Part shown: one piece after another, positions 1-8,792 of the stretch
How positions within the stretch are numbered: position 1 is the stretch's first letter
How the letters are laid out: the number at the start of each line of letters is the position of its first letter
From: Bradyrhizobium glycinis
GTDB lineage: Bacteria > Pseudomonadota > Alphaproteobacteria > Rhizobiales > Xanthobacteraceae
Length of the DNA: 64,000 nucleotides
Direction: 5' to 3'
Assembly: GCF_016031655.1 (NCBI RefSeq)
Contig: NZ_JACCHQ010000004.1
Coordinates: 1 to 64,000 of the forward strand
Program-made: the position numbers and the translations under genes
The notes under the pieces: generated by a model
What the model was told of the DNA's origin: nothing
Seen by the model: only the letters and a program-made list of their open reading frames with translations
Database searches by the model: none

Positions 1-727
1 GGCCGGTGGCGATGCCGACGCCGACATTGATGAGGGTGACGGTCAGCAGATAATTGCCGAGATGGACCTCGATCTCGTTGAGGATCCGGAGCGTGCGCAG
101 CCGCGCGTCATGATCGCTGAAGGTCATGATCATGGCCCGCCGCAGGTCGCGCCAGCTTGCGATGAACAGGATCAGGGTGACGAAGAACAGCAGGAATTCG
201 GTAAAGGTCGGTGACAGGAATTCCAGCGTCGGCTGCACCCACTCGACCTTGGGGATGTGGAGGCTCGGGAATCCCTCCGAGCCGCCGAGCATGGCTTGCA
301 TCTCCCGCCAGAGCGCAAGCGGCCGATCGAACACGTGCAGCTTGTCCCTCAGTTGCGCGCCAAGCTCCGGCAGGCGCGTGCTCCACTGCATGACTGGCGA
401 AGCGATCAGCGCCACGACGAAAGCGGCCACCGCGGTCACCGCGACCACGATCAGCACGGCGCCGAGGCTGCGTGGGACCTTGTAACGCTCGAGAAAGCCG
501 GCCGCCGGCGATAGCATTGTGCCGGTGACGAAGGCCATCACGACCGGCAGGAAGAACGCCTTGCCGACATAAAGCACGGCGACGATCGCAATCAGCAACA
601 GGCCGGCCAGCGCGAACGCGACGAATTCGGTGCGGCGGATCACCGGCGGCAGCTCGACATGGCTCTCGGGAAGCGGATCGCCTTCGCTGTTGCCGGAAAT
701 CAGACGTTCACTGGGTAGGACGCGCAC
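1..727 (-). CDS. AI-2E family transporter, partial (C-terminus beyond window)
   Basis: Reading leftward from a GTG at 727 gives about 242 codons with no stop before the window edge, so this is the N-terminal two thirds of the protein. A GGGAGAGA ribosome-binding site lies just upstream of the GTG. After about 35 polar residues come paired hydrophobic helices (LLLIAIVAVLY, then AFFLPVVMAF), then another helix pair and a soluble stretch followed by LLFFVTLILFIASW. This is the usual order of AI-2E/PerM transporters, which are polytopic inner-membrane exporters or permeases. The substrate cannot be told from sequence; AI-2 itself is only the family name. Family assignment is by overall resemblance. 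Confidence 0.8.
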   Translation of the reverse strand, partial: MRVLPSERLISGNSEGDPLPESHVELPPVIRRTEFVAFALAGLLLIAIVAVLYVGKAFFLPVVMAFVTGTMLSPAAGFLERYKVPRSLGAVLIVVAVTAVAAFVVALIASPVMQWSTRLPELGAQLRDKLHVFDRPLALWREMQAMLGGSEGFPSLHIPKVEWVQPTLEFLSPTFTEFLLFFVTLILFIASWRDLRRAMIMTFSDHDARLRTLRILNEIEVHLGNYLLTVTLINVGVGIATG

Positions 728-935
728 AATATCTCTCCCGCACGGAATCCGTGATCCGCGCGCCCATTGATGACCTGACTAATGCTTGGGCGGCGTGCTG
801 GTTCCATCGCGGCTTCGTGAACAGACGCTCGCTTGACTGTGACGTCGCTGCCGCACGCTGAGCCGGAACTTCGATCCAGCCGGCGGAGTTTGTTGGAGCA
901 GCGCATCACCTGATGCACATCCAACGGGGCAGCTC

Positions 936-1733
936 ATGACAAAGTTGTTTGCAGTCCGTCGCAGCTTCTCGCCGCGCGCCGTCAGCGCGTTCGCTTTCGC
1001 AACCGCTCTTCTCGCAGGGCCGGTGGGCACTGCGAGCGCGCAAACCTTCGGCTATGCGCCGATGCAGCGGGTGTACCCGCAGGACCTGTACCAGCAGGAC
1101 CACGGCTATTCGCAGGATAACATCAACGCGCCGCCGCAGGTCGCCGACGAGGATGCCCAATTGCCCGATCGGCTGCGCAGGCAGATCGTCGGCTTCGACC
1201 GGAGCGAGCCGGCCGGTACGATCGTCATCGATACCAACAGCACCTATCTCTATTACGTGCTCGGAGGCGGCCGCGCGATCCGCTACGGCGTCGGCGTCGG
1301 CCGCGAGGGCTTTACCTGGTCGGGCGTGCAGAGCGTCAGCCGCAAGGCCGAGTGGCCGGACTGGCATCCGCCGGCCGAGATGATCGCGCGCCAGCCCTAT
1401 CTGCCGCGCTTCGTCGCCGGCGGCCCCGGCAACCCGCTCGGTGCGCGCGCAATGTATCTCGGCTCGAGCCAATACCGCATCCACGGCACCAACGATCCCT
1501 CCACCATTGGCAAGTTCGTCTCGTCCGGCTGCATCCGCATGACGAATGAGGACGTCATCGACCTGTTCAACCGCGTCAATGTCGGCGCCAAGGTCGTGGT
1601 GCTGCCGAAGAACGCGCCCTTGATGGCCAGAGGAGGCGACAAGGCAGGCGAGCCTGTACGCAGGCGGCCGGCCGTGACGACGCTGCCCTCGGGCCGGCAG
1701 GCGTTGAACATCACCTCGTCGGCCGTGAACTGA
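936..1733 (+). CDS. L,D-transpeptidase (YkuD/ErfK family), secreted
   Basis: The 265-residue protein begins with a signal peptide ending near ASAQT (about residue 36). The YkuD domain spans roughly residues 93-224. It contains the active-site block HGTND (His183) through SSGCIRM, with Cys199 as the predicted nucleophile. Such enzymes make 3-3 peptide cross-links in peptidoglycan or attach proteins to it, acting in the periplasm. The Gly-Arg-Glu-Gly-Phe-Thr-Trp-Ser block before the active site is typical of rhizobial ErfK/YbiS/YnhG proteins. The gene ends 16 bp before the next gene, so the two may be co-transcribed. The tail after residue 230 is basic and probably disordered. Confidence 0.92.
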   Translation: MTKLFAVRRSFSPRAVSAFAFATALLAGPVGTASAQTFGYAPMQRVYPQDLYQQDHGYSQDNINAPPQVADEDAQLPDRLRRQIVGFDRSEPAGTIVIDTNSTYLYYVLGGGRAIRYGVGVGREGFTWSGVQSVSRKAEWPDWHPPAEMIARQPYLPRFVAGGPGNPLGARAMYLGSSQYRIHGTNDPSTIGKFVSSGCIRMTNEDVIDLFNRVNVGAKVVVLPKNAPLMARGGDKAGEPVRRRPAVTTLPSGRQALNITSSAVN

Positions 1734-1749
1734 GCGTGAGCGAGGTCAT

Positions 1750-2397
1750 ATGAGCAGACGCCTGATTGGCAAATGGGCTGGTGGAACGGCGATCCTGATC
1801 GCGGTTTCCGCCGGTCTCGCATCGGCGCCGGTGGCCCATGCGGAGGATTTCTTCTCGGCATTGTTCGGCGGCTTCCGGGTGCGGCCGCCGCCGGAGATCC
1901 GCATGCCGTTCCCGAATGACCTGCCGCGCTACGATGCGCCACGTCAGCGGCCCTCCTATGGCGGCGGCACGGCCTATTGCGTGCGCGGCTGTGACGGCCG
2001 CTATTTCCCGGCGCAAGGCAGCGATGCCGAGAGCAAGGCGCAATCCTGCAAGAGCTTCTGCCCGGCCTCGGAAACCTCGCTGGTCTACGGCAGCAACATC
2101 GACGACGCCACCACGGAGAACGGAAAGTCCTATTCCGACCTGCCGAACGCGTTCCGCTATCGCAACGAGATCGTTGCGGGCTGTACCTGCAACGGCAAGG
2201 ATCCGGTCGGGCTCGCATCGGTCAAGGTCGAGGACGACCCCACCCTGCGCAAGGGCGACATCGTCGCCGGTGCCAATGGCCTCGTGGTCGCCAGCCGCAA
2301 CGCCAATGACCGCCGCGGCGTCGCGATGAATTTCTCGCCACTGCCGGAATCGGTGCGCGCCAGATTCCGCCAGGTCCCCGTGGTGGCGAAGGAGTAG
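1750..2397 (+). CDS. DUF2865 secreted cysteine-containing protein
   Basis: A 215-residue protein with a clear signal peptide (cleavage near VAHAED, residue 32). The mature part has three Cys clusters: YCVRGCDGRYFP, CKSFCP and GCTCNGKD. These even-numbered cysteines suggest disulfides in the periplasm. The pattern matches DUF2865, a family widespread in Hyphomicrobiales with no established function. It lies 16 bp downstream of the L,D-transpeptidase on the same strand, which hints at a cell-wall role, but that is only guilt by association. A proline- and arginine-rich linker (about residues 44-68) precedes the conserved part. Confidence 0.85.
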   Translation: MSRRLIGKWAGGTAILIAVSAGLASAPVAHAEDFFSALFGGFRVRPPPEIRMPFPNDLPRYDAPRQRPSYGGGTAYCVRGCDGRYFPAQGSDAESKAQSCKSFCPASETSLVYGSNIDDATTENGKSYSDLPNAFRYRNEIVAGCTCNGKDPVGLASVKVEDDPTLRKGDIVAGANGLVVASRNANDRRGVAMNFSPLPESVRARFRQVPVVAKE

Positions 2398-2564
2398 CGC
2401 GCGACTGCATCGACGGCGGCCATCCCGTGTCGGACGCCCAAACTGCTGGCCGACCCGGCTCGGGACCGAATTTCGTAAGAGGCTACGGCAGGGTTTCCGA
2501 AATGGAACCGGCCTCGCTGCGGCGCGTTAGAACAGCATAGCAATTGCCTGAAGGGGGCCTCGCG

Positions 2565-2720
2565 ATGCTGGTCGGCGTACTCGTCACCTTTCTCGTCGTC
2601 ATTCTCGTGCTTTATCTCATCAACATGCTGCCGATGGACGGCCGCGCCAAGCAGATCGCGCGCGTGATCGTCATCATCATCGGCGTCGTGTCGCTGTTGA
2701 AATATTTGACGGTATTCTAG
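2565..2720 (+). CDS. Small inner-membrane protein (51 aa, Thivi_2564-like)
   Basis: A short frame with a good AAGGGGG ribosome-binding site 8 bases before the ATG. The 51 residues form two hydrophobic helices (LVTFLVVILVLYLINML and IARVIVIIIGVVSLLKYL) separated by a short polar turn, PMDGRAKQ. This hairpin resembles the family annotated as Thivi_2564 membrane proteins, whose function is unknown. It stands alone between DUF2865 and a terminator. The hydrophobic design and the ribosome-binding site make it more than a chance frame. Confidence 0.7.
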   Translation: MLVGVLVTFLVVILVLYLINMLPMDGRAKQIARVIVIIIGVVSLLKYLTVF

Positions 2721-2832
2721 CGACGCTGTCCCAGTCCGGACGAGCGAAGCGACATCCGAAGCGACTTCTGGGGTGCCGCAACAAAAGTCCGGGATATCGC
2801 TGCGCGCATCCGGACTACTGCTCTCAAGCAAT

Positions 2833-2858
2833 TAGCCCCGGCGTGAGCCGGGGCTTCG
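2833..2858 (-). terminator. Hairpin terminator after csbD
   Basis: GCCCCGGC-gtga-GCCGGGGC forms a perfect 8-bp GC-rich stem just past the leftward csbD gene stop. The T-run is weak on either strand, so termination is likely but not certain. Confidence 0.6.
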
Positions 2859-2869
2859 TTCGTGCCGCC

Positions 2870-3070
2870 TCAATGCAGCGACTTCAGCCAATCATCGACG
2901 TCCTGACGAACCTGGTCCTTGGCCTTGCCGTAGCGCTCCTGAAGCCGGCCCTCGAGCTGCTCGCGGCGGCCCTCGATCAGTTGGAGGTCGTCATCGGTGA
3001 GCTTGCCCCATTTCTCCTTGGCCTGACCCTTGAACTGCTTCCAGTTTCCTTCGATCCGATTCCAGTCCAT
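2870..3070 (-). CDS. CsbD family stress protein
   Basis: A 66-residue acidic/basic helical protein beginning MDWNRIEGNWKQ and containing KGQAKEKWGKLTDDD, the hallmark of CsbD (UPF0337). CsbD proteins accumulate under general stress in bacteria; their molecular activity is unknown. The ATG at 3070 is preferred because GGGAG lies 6 bases upstream; an in-frame ATG two codons earlier has almost no spacing to it. The protein is cytosolic with no signal peptide. Hairpin terminators lie on both sides, so it appears to be a single-gene unit. Confidence 0.88.
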   Translation of the reverse strand: MDWNRIEGNWKQFKGQAKEKWGKLTDDDLQLIEGRREQLEGRLQERYGKAKDQVRQDVDDWLKSLH

Positions 3071-3154
3071 GACCATCTCCCGTTGGTTGATGGCCCGACA
3101 ACGCAAGGCCCATGGGGCCTGTTCCGTGACACAGCGCGACGTTTCGCCCAACAA

Positions 3155-3181
3155 AAAGCCCCGGCTTAGGCCGGGGCTTTC
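3155..3181 (-). terminator. Intrinsic terminator downstream of malate synthase
   Basis: AGCCCCGGC-ctta-type hairpin with a 9-bp stem. On the minus strand it is followed by a short run including TTTTTG, about 70 bases past the malate synthase stop. It also insulates csbD from glcB transcription. Confidence 0.65.
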
Positions 3182-3200
3182 GATGTTCCCGTGACTTCGC

Positions 3201-3264
3201 TCAGCCGAGCGCCCTGTTATCCAAGAGCCTTGTTATCCAAGAGCCTCTTTATCCCAGCGCCTTG
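3201..3264 (-). repeat. Four tandem 16-nt units at the 3' end of malate synthase, each with a stop codon
   Basis: Units start at 3201, 3217, 3233 and 3249 with a 16-base period. In the coding direction each reads (C/A)A(A/G)GGC(G/T)CT(G/T/C)GG then TAA or TGA. Because 16 is not a multiple of 3, the copies fall in all three frames. A ribosome in any frame therefore meets Ala-Leu-Gly-stop within 48 bases. The first unit carries the true stop of malate synthase (3249-3251). Confidence 0.9.
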
Positions 3265-5414
3265 GCCTCGCGACGGCGCGCGGTGAGGATGTATTCGGTG
3301 TAGCCGTTCGGCTGCTCGCGCCCCTTGAAGATGAGGTCGCAGGCGGCCTTGAAGGCCACGCCGTCGAAGGCAGGCGCCATCGGCTTGTAGATGGGATCGG
3401 ACGCGTTCTGCTTGTCGACAACGACCGCCATGCGCTTGAGCGACTCCATCACCTGCACCTCCGTGATGACGCCCTGGTGCAGCCAGTTGGCGAGGTGCTG
3501 GCTGGAGATGCGCAAGGTAGCGCGGTCTTCCATCAGGCCGACATCGTGGATGTCGGGCACCTTGGAGCAGCCGACGCCCTGATCGATCCAGCGCACGACA
3601 TAGCCCAGAATGCCTTGGCAATTGTTGTCGATCTCCTGCCTGACGTCATCGGGCGCCCAGTTCGACTTCGACACCGGAATGGTGAGGATGTCGGACAGTT
3701 TTGCGCGCGGGCCGCCCTTGGCAAGCTCCTCCTGGCGCGCGATCACGTTGACCTGATGGTAGTGTAGCGCGTGCAGCGTCGCCGCGGTCGGCGAGGGCAC
3801 CCACGCGGTGGTGGCGCCGGCCTGCGGATGGCCGAGCTTCTGTGCCAGCATGTCCGCCATCTTGTCGGGCGCGGCCCACATGCCCTTGCCGATCTGGGCG
3901 TGGCCGGGCAGGCCGCAGCTCAGGCCCATGTCGACGTTCCAGTCCTCGTACGCCTTGATCCAGGCCTGCGCCTTCATCTCGTTCTTGCGGATCATCGGGC
4001 CCGCTTCCATCGAGGTATGGATCTCGTCGCCGGTGCGGTCGAGGAAGCCGGTGTTGATGAACATGATGCGCTTGGAGGCGCGCTGGATGCAGGCCTTGAG
4101 GTTGACGGTGGTGCGCCGCTCCTCGTCCATGATGCCGACCTTCAGTGTGTTCTCCGGCAGGCCCAGCATCTTCTCGACGCGGTCGAAGATCTCGCAGGTC
4201 AGCGAGACCTCGTCCGGGCCGTGCATCTTCGGCTTGACGATATAGGCAGAGCCGGTGCGGCTGTTCTTGACCTTGGAATGGCCCTTGAGGTCGTGGATCG
4301 CGAGCAGGCCCGAGACGGCGGCGTCCAACAGGCCTTCCGGAACTTCTTCGCCCTTCTCGTCGAGCACCGCGTCGGTGAACATGTGGTGACCGCAATTGCG
4401 CATCAGCAGCAGGCTGCGGCCGTGCAGCTTGAGCTCGCCCTTGCCGTCGGGCGTCTTGTAGAGGCGGTCGGAATTGAGCGAACGGGTCAGCGTCTTGCCG
4501 CCCTTCTCGAAGTCGGCCGACAACGTGCCGTTCATCAGGCCGAGCGTGTTGCGGTAGACCAGCACCTTGTCCTCGGCATCGACAGCGGCGACCGAGTCCT
4601 CCATGTCCAGAATGGTGGAGACCGCGGCCTCCATGATCATGTCGGCGACGCCGGCCGGATCGTCCTTGCCGATCGCGCTGCTGCGGTCGATCTTGACCTC
4701 GATATGCAGGCCGTTGTTGACGAGCAGCACTGCGCTCGGCGCGGCCGGATCGCCCTGGTAGCCCGCGAACTGCGCGGCATTCTTCAGCGCCGTTGCGTTG
4801 CCGCTCTTCAGCTTCACCGCGAGCTGGCTCGCGACGACGCTGTAGCCGGTAACGTCGGTGTGGCTGCCGGTTGCGAGCGGCACGGCGTTATCGAGGAACG
4901 CCTTGGCCTTGGCGATCACCTTGTCGCCGCGCGCCTTGTTGTAGCCCTTGCCGCTCTCGGACGGGTCGTTCGGGATCGCATCGGTGCCGTAGAAGGCATC
5001 ATAGAGCGAGCCCCAGCGCGCATTCGCCGCGTTCAGCGCGTATCGCGCATTGGTGAGCGGCACCACCAGCTGCGGTCCGCAGATCTTGCCGATCTCTTCG
5101 TCGACATTGGCGGTCTCGACCTTCTGCGTCGCCGGCTCCGGGACGAGATAGCCGATCTCCTTCAGGAAGGCGGTATAGGCATCGAGGTCGAACGCCTTGC
5201 CCTTGTTGGCGCGGTGCCAGTCATCGATCTTGCCCTGCAGCTTGTCGCGGAACGCGAGCAGCTCGCGGTTCTTCGGTCCCAGCTCCTTGATCATGCCGGC
5301 GAGCCCGGCCCAGAACGCATCCGGCGCGATCCCCGTTTTCGGGGTGGCTTCCTTGGCGATGAAGTCAAACAGAACAGGGGCGATCTTCAATCCGTGGGCG
5401 TCGACGCGTTTCAT
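3249..5414 (-). CDS. glcB: Malate synthase G
   Basis: Condenses glyoxylate with acetyl-CoA to malate in the glyoxylate bypass. The 721-residue protein matches the usual length of the monomeric G form. Recognisable blocks include the acidic VEGxL-free N-domain, the central [17 protein letters not shown] stretch, and [18 protein letters not shown] near the C-terminus. I chose ATG 5414 ([10 protein letters not shown]) because the longer frame adds a cysteine-rich stretch not expected in the family; the ribosome-binding site is only a weak AAGAAAG. No isocitrate lyase gene is in the window. The gene ends in a tandem repeat of its last four codons plus stop. Confidence 0.95.
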   Translation of the reverse strand: MKRVDAHGLKIAPVLFDFIAKEATPKTGIAPDAFWAGLAGMIKELGPKNRELLAFRDKLQGKIDDWHRANKGKAFDLDAYTAFLKEIGYLVPEPATQKVETANVDEEIGKICGPQLVVPLTNARYALNAANARWGSLYDAFYGTDAIPNDPSESGKGYNKARGDKVIAKAKAFLDNAVPLATGSHTDVTGYSVVASQLAVKLKSGNATALKNAAQFAGYQGDPAAPSAVLLVNNGLHIEVKIDRSSAIGKDDPAGVADMIMEAAVSTILDMEDSVAAVDAEDKVLVYRNTLGLMNGTLSADFEKGGKTLTRSLNSDRLYKTPDGKGELKLHGRSLLLMRNCGHHMFTDAVLDEKGEEVPEGLLDAAVSGLLAIHDLKGHSKVKNSRTGSAYIVKPKMHGPDEVSLTCEIFDRVEKMLGLPENTLKVGIMDEERRTTVNLKACIQRASKRIMFINTGFLDRTGDEIHTSMEAGPMIRKNEMKAQAWIKAYEDWNVDMGLSCGLPGHAQIGKGMWAAPDKMADMLAQKLGHPQAGATTAWVPSPTAATLHALHYHQVNVIARQEELAKGGPRAKLSDILTIPVSKSNWAPDDVRQEIDNNCQGILGYVVRWIDQGVGCSKVPDIHDVGLMEDRATLRISSQHLANWLHQGVITEVQVMESLKRMAVVVDKQNASDPIYKPMAPAFDGVAFKAACDLIFKGREQPNGYTEYILTARRREAKALG

Positions 5415-5627
5415 GATGGGCTTTCTTGTTGGAAATGGCTGTTTTTGGCTGCTTTTGACCCGACAGCAGCAAAATGCGCCCACGCGGGGCAGCTTTCGGA
5501 CCTATTAGCCCCAAAATCAGGGCGGTGAGAAGACCCCCGGAGGCTTGTCAAAATGTCAAGAAGGGAGGGATGCGCTCGTTTTACAAGCCGATTGAGCCCA
5601 GCTCTCGGCCACGCACACAACTGCGCT

Positions 5628-5771
5628 CCCTCCCCCCTTGTGGGGGAGGCGGGGGAGAGGGGTAGCCCAGCAAAAGGTGTGTCTGAGATCGACGAAGCGG
5701 GATGTTCTTACTGACGGAGAGAATCCCCGTGGGGACCCCTCTCCCTAGCCCTCCCCCACAAGGGGGGAGGG
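5628..5771. repeat. Large inverted repeat between glcB and cysNC
   Basis: Left arm 5628-5663 and right arm 5735-5771 are near-perfect reverse complements of about 36 bases (core CCCTCCCCCCTTGTGGGGGA), with a loop of about 70 bases. It resembles the C/T-rich palindromic intergenic repeats common in Bradyrhizobium and Rhodopseudomonas. In the 404-base gap 5415-5818 I see nothing else. It may also end cysNC transcription. Confidence 0.8.
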
Positions 5772-5818
5772 AACGCACTACCTGTGTGGCGGCAGCGAGT
5801 GCAGCAACGAGAATGTGC

Positions 5819-7735
5819 TCAAATATTCGCAGCGAGGTCCACGACTTCGTCGAACAGCACGCCTGATGCCTTCAGCATCTGCTCGATCTCGTCGGCCGCT
5901 TCCGCAACCGTTCGCTTCGACGTATCAATCACGAGCTCGGCCGCCTCAGGCTTCTCGTAGTCGTTGCCGATGCCGGTGAACGAGGCGAGCGCGCCAGCGC
6001 GGGCCTTCTTGTAATGGCCCTTGGGATCGCGCTCCTCGCACACCTCGGCCGGCGTCGCGACATGGATCTCGCGAAACGCGGTGTCGGCGATGCGACGTGC
6101 GGCGGCGCGATCTTCGCGCGCGGGCGAGACCGCCGCGACGATGGCGATGTGGCCGTTGCGGGCGAGATGCGTCGCGACCTCGGCGAGGCGGCGGATGTTC
6201 TCGCTGCGATCAGTGGCGGAGAAGCCGAGATCGCTGTTGAGCCCGGCGCGCAGCGTGTCGCCGTCGAGCAGGATCGGCGAGCCGCCATTGGTGAAGAGAC
6301 GCCGCTCCAGCGCCCGCGCCAGCGTCGACTTGCCGGAGGCCGGCAGGCCGGTGAGCCAGACCACGGCGCCGTTGTGGCGGTAGCGTGCCGAGCGCTCGTC
6401 GCTGCGCAGCGCCGATTCCACCGGCACGATGTCAACAGGCACGGCACGCTGACCGGCATCGACCGACAGCACCAGACCGCCGCCGGCGATGCGTCCGGAG
6501 ACCTCGATCACGAGGCGGCCGGTGCGGGGATTCTCGGTGTAGGGATCGGTCGCGATCGGATTGGACAGGGAGATGTCGATCTCGCCGACATGGTTGCGGC
6601 CGATCGCCTTGTTCTCGCTGCTCGAGAGCTCGCCGGGATCGACCGCCTTCTCGATGGCGACCACGGTGGCGCGGCTTTCCTTCGGCCCGCAGCGCACCAA
6701 GAGCTGATTGCCCTTGGCGAGCGGCTTATCGTGCAGCCAGAATATCCGCGCGCGCAGCCGCCGCGTCTCGCGCGGGGCGCTGCCCGCATGCGCGATGATG
6801 TCGCCGCGCTCGATGAACAATTCGCGGTCGAGCGTGATGCCGACCGAGCGGCCCGCGCCCTGCCGTCCCGCCACGGGCGTCACCGGCCAGCTCTCGACCG
6901 TCTTGATTTTCGCGATCTTGCCTGCAGGCATGATCACGATCTCGTCGCCGGCGATCAGGCTGCCGGATTCGATGCGGCCGGCGACGATGCGGCGGTCGTC
7001 GAACTTGTAGATCGCCTGCACCGGCAGCCGCAGCGACAAGGCTTCGAGCGGACGTGCCGGCTCGAGGCGATCCAGCGCCTCGACCACGGTCGGCCCCTTG
7101 TACCAGCCGATGCGGTCGGTGCGCATCGCAACGCCGTCGCCGTCACGCGCGGAAATCGGGATCACGGCCGTGGGTGTCACGCCGAGGCCGTTCAGATGCG
7201 CGGAAATCTCGTCGCTGATGTCCTTGAAGCGTGCGGCGGAGAAATCGACGCGGTCCATCTTGTTGACGACGACGGCGACCTGCTTCACGCCGAGCAGATG
7301 CAGGAGATAGCCGTGCCGCCTGGTCTGGTCGCGCACGCCCTCCAGCGCGTCGATGATTAGGACAGCACCGTCGGCCTGCGAGGCGCCGGTGATCATGTTG
7401 CGCAGGAATTCGGCGTGGCCGGGCGCATCGATCAGCACGATGTCGCGCGAATTGGTGCGGAAGCGGATCTGCGTGGTGTCGATGGTGATGCCCTGGTCGC
7501 GCTCGGTCTGCAGCGCGTCGAGCAGGAACGACCATTCGAACGGCATGCCGCGCCGCGCGCTGACGGCTTTCAGCATTTCGAGCTTGCCCTCGGGCAGGCT
7601 GCCGGTCTCGTGCAGGAGGCGGCCGACCAGCGTCGATTTGCCGTGATCGACGTGACCAACGATGACGATGCGGACCTGCGGACGCGTGGTGCCGTTCGGC
7701 GTGGCGGGCGAAGCCGGGGTGACGATCATGTTCAT
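5819..7735 (-). CDS. cysNC: Bifunctional sulfate adenylyltransferase large subunit / APS kinase
   Basis: A 638-residue fusion. Residues 1 to about 440 are the CysN GTPase, with P-loop GHVDHGKST, switch [13 protein letters not shown] and NKMD. Residues about 450-638 are APS kinase (CysC), with P-loop GLPASGKST at 463-471 and a DGD motif. CysN with CysD makes APS from ATP and sulfate, driven by GTP; CysC then phosphorylates APS to PAPS. The gene lies 19 bases after cysD on the same strand. Fused forms are known as NodQ in symbiosis loci, but here the setting is sulfate assimilation. The start ATG has AAGGA rather far upstream (12 bases); an ATG two codons on is possible. Confidence 0.96.
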   Translation of the reverse strand: MNMIVTPASPATPNGTTRPQVRIVIVGHVDHGKSTLVGRLLHETGSLPEGKLEMLKAVSARRGMPFEWSFLLDALQTERDQGITIDTTQIRFRTNSRDIVLIDAPGHAEFLRNMITGASQADGAVLIIDALEGVRDQTRRHGYLLHLLGVKQVAVVVNKMDRVDFSAARFKDISDEISAHLNGLGVTPTAVIPISARDGDGVAMRTDRIGWYKGPTVVEALDRLEPARPLEALSLRLPVQAIYKFDDRRIVAGRIESGSLIAGDEIVIMPAGKIAKIKTVESWPVTPVAGRQGAGRSVGITLDRELFIERGDIIAHAGSAPRETRRLRARIFWLHDKPLAKGNQLLVRCGPKESRATVVAIEKAVDPGELSSSENKAIGRNHVGEIDISLSNPIATDPYTENPRTGRLVIEVSGRIAGGGLVLSVDAGQRAVPVDIVPVESALRSDERSARYRHNGAVVWLTGLPASGKSTLARALERRLFTNGGSPILLDGDTLRAGLNSDLGFSATDRSENIRRLAEVATHLARNGHIAIVAAVSPAREDRAAARRIADTAFREIHVATPAEVCEERDPKGHYKKARAGALASFTGIGNDYEKPEAAELVIDTSKRTVAEAADEIEQMLKASGVLFDEVVDLAANI

Positions 7736-7754
7736 ATCGCGCTCGCGTCCTTGA

Positions 7755-8651
7755 TCAGAGATAGCCGGCGACGCGAAGGCGCTCGAAGGCGTCCTCGGTC
7801 TCGTGGTCGAGCGCGCGCCCCGAGCGCTCCGGCACCTTGGTCTGCTCGAGCTCGATCAGGATCTCGTCGATGCTCGCAGCGTTTGAGGCAACCGGATTGG
7901 TGATGTCCTGGTCACCCAGCGAGCGATAACGCTTGCCATTCTTGGCGAGGTACAGCGGAATGATCGGGATGTTCTCGCGCTTGGTGTAGGCCCAGATGTC
8001 GGCCTCGGTCCAATGCAAGATCGGATGGATGCGCAAATGCGCGCCTTGCGGCGGCGAGGCGTTGAAATGATCCCAGAACTCCGGCGGCTGGTCGCGCACG
8101 TCCCAATTGCCCTCCAAGCCGCGCGGCGAGAACACCCGCTCCTTGGCGCGCGTTGCTTCCTCGTCGCGGCGGATGCCGGCGATCAGGCCGTCGAAGCCGT
8201 ACTTTGCCAGCGCCATCTTGAGGCCCTCGGTCTTGCGCGCGGCGGACCGGGCCGCTGGCGGCAGCGTCGGGTCGACGGCATCGATCGGCGGACAGGGCTC
8301 GACGCGCAGATCGAGATCCCATTCCTTGCCGTAATGATCGCGGAAGCGGTACATCTCCGGAAACTTCTTGCCGGTATCGACGTGAAGGGCCGGGAACGGC
8401 ATCCTGCCGAAGAAGGCTTTCCGCGCCAGCCAGATCATGACGTTGGAGTCCTTGCCGAGCGACCACAACAGAGCGATCTTCTTCAGCCGGGCAAAGGCCT
8501 CACGGAAGATGTAGATGCTCTGCGCTTCGAGCTGGTCGAGATGGTCCATGCTCGGGGCAAGTTCGGCAGAAAATTCTTGCGCGCGCACGCGCTCAGCCAG
8601 CGCCGGATTGCTCAGTCGATCAGCAGCGGAATCGTCCTTGAGAAGATGCAT
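7755..8651 (-). CDS. cysD: Sulfate adenylyltransferase small subunit
   Basis: The 298-residue protein contains [16 protein letters not shown], the modified PP-loop of CysD, and [15 protein letters not shown]. It catalyses the adenylyl transfer from ATP to sulfate in complex with CysN. The start at 8651 (MHLLKDDSA) has GGCAGAG just upstream. The frame continues open far upstream on the minus strand, but that part is only antisense to cysG. First gene of the leftward cysD-cysNC operon; the divergent promoter region to cysG is AT-rich and may hold a shared operator. Confidence 0.95.
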   Translation of the reverse strand: MHLLKDDSAADRLSNPALAERVRAQEFSAELAPSMDHLDQLEAQSIYIFREAFARLKKIALLWSLGKDSNVMIWLARKAFFGRMPFPALHVDTGKKFPEMYRFRDHYGKEWDLDLRVEPCPPIDAVDPTLPPAARSAARKTEGLKMALAKYGFDGLIAGIRRDEEATRAKERVFSPRGLEGNWDVRDQPPEFWDHFNASPPQGAHLRIHPILHWTEADIWAYTKRENIPIIPLYLAKNGKRYRSLGDQDITNPVASNAASIDEILIELEQTKVPERSGRALDHETEDAFERLRVAGYL

Positions 8652-8681
8652 CTCTGCCACTTTGCGTTTGGAGGCGAAAAT

Positions 8682-8750
8682 TCTATAGTTGCGCTGCGGA
8701 AGAGAAGAAAAAATTTCTCTTTGCGCGCTCGAAACGAGACATATATAGAA
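8682..8750. promoter_or_regulatory. Divergent cysD/cysG promoter region with inverted repeat
   Basis: The 141-base gap is AT-rich against its surroundings. AGAGAA (8701-8706) and TTCTCT (8715-8720) form an inverted repeat, a possible operator. Rightward, TTGCGC (8721-8726) and TATAGA (8744-8749) are 17 bases apart. Leftward, the complement of 8682-8687 reads TATAGA as a -10 for cysD; its -35 is poor. These are pattern matches by eye. Confidence 0.45.
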
Positions 8751-8792
8751 AATAATTCCAGTCAACCCCGTTTGTGGGGAAGCGAGTATCAC

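Noticed and set aside
3771..5528. 585-codon plus-strand frame across malate synthase
   Set aside because: Shadow of the glcB gene; no ribosome-binding site and no family resemblance.
5819..7735. Symbiotic nodQ
   Set aside because: The fusion is shared by NodQ and CysNC; the neighbours here are all assimilatory sulfate genes with no nod genes.
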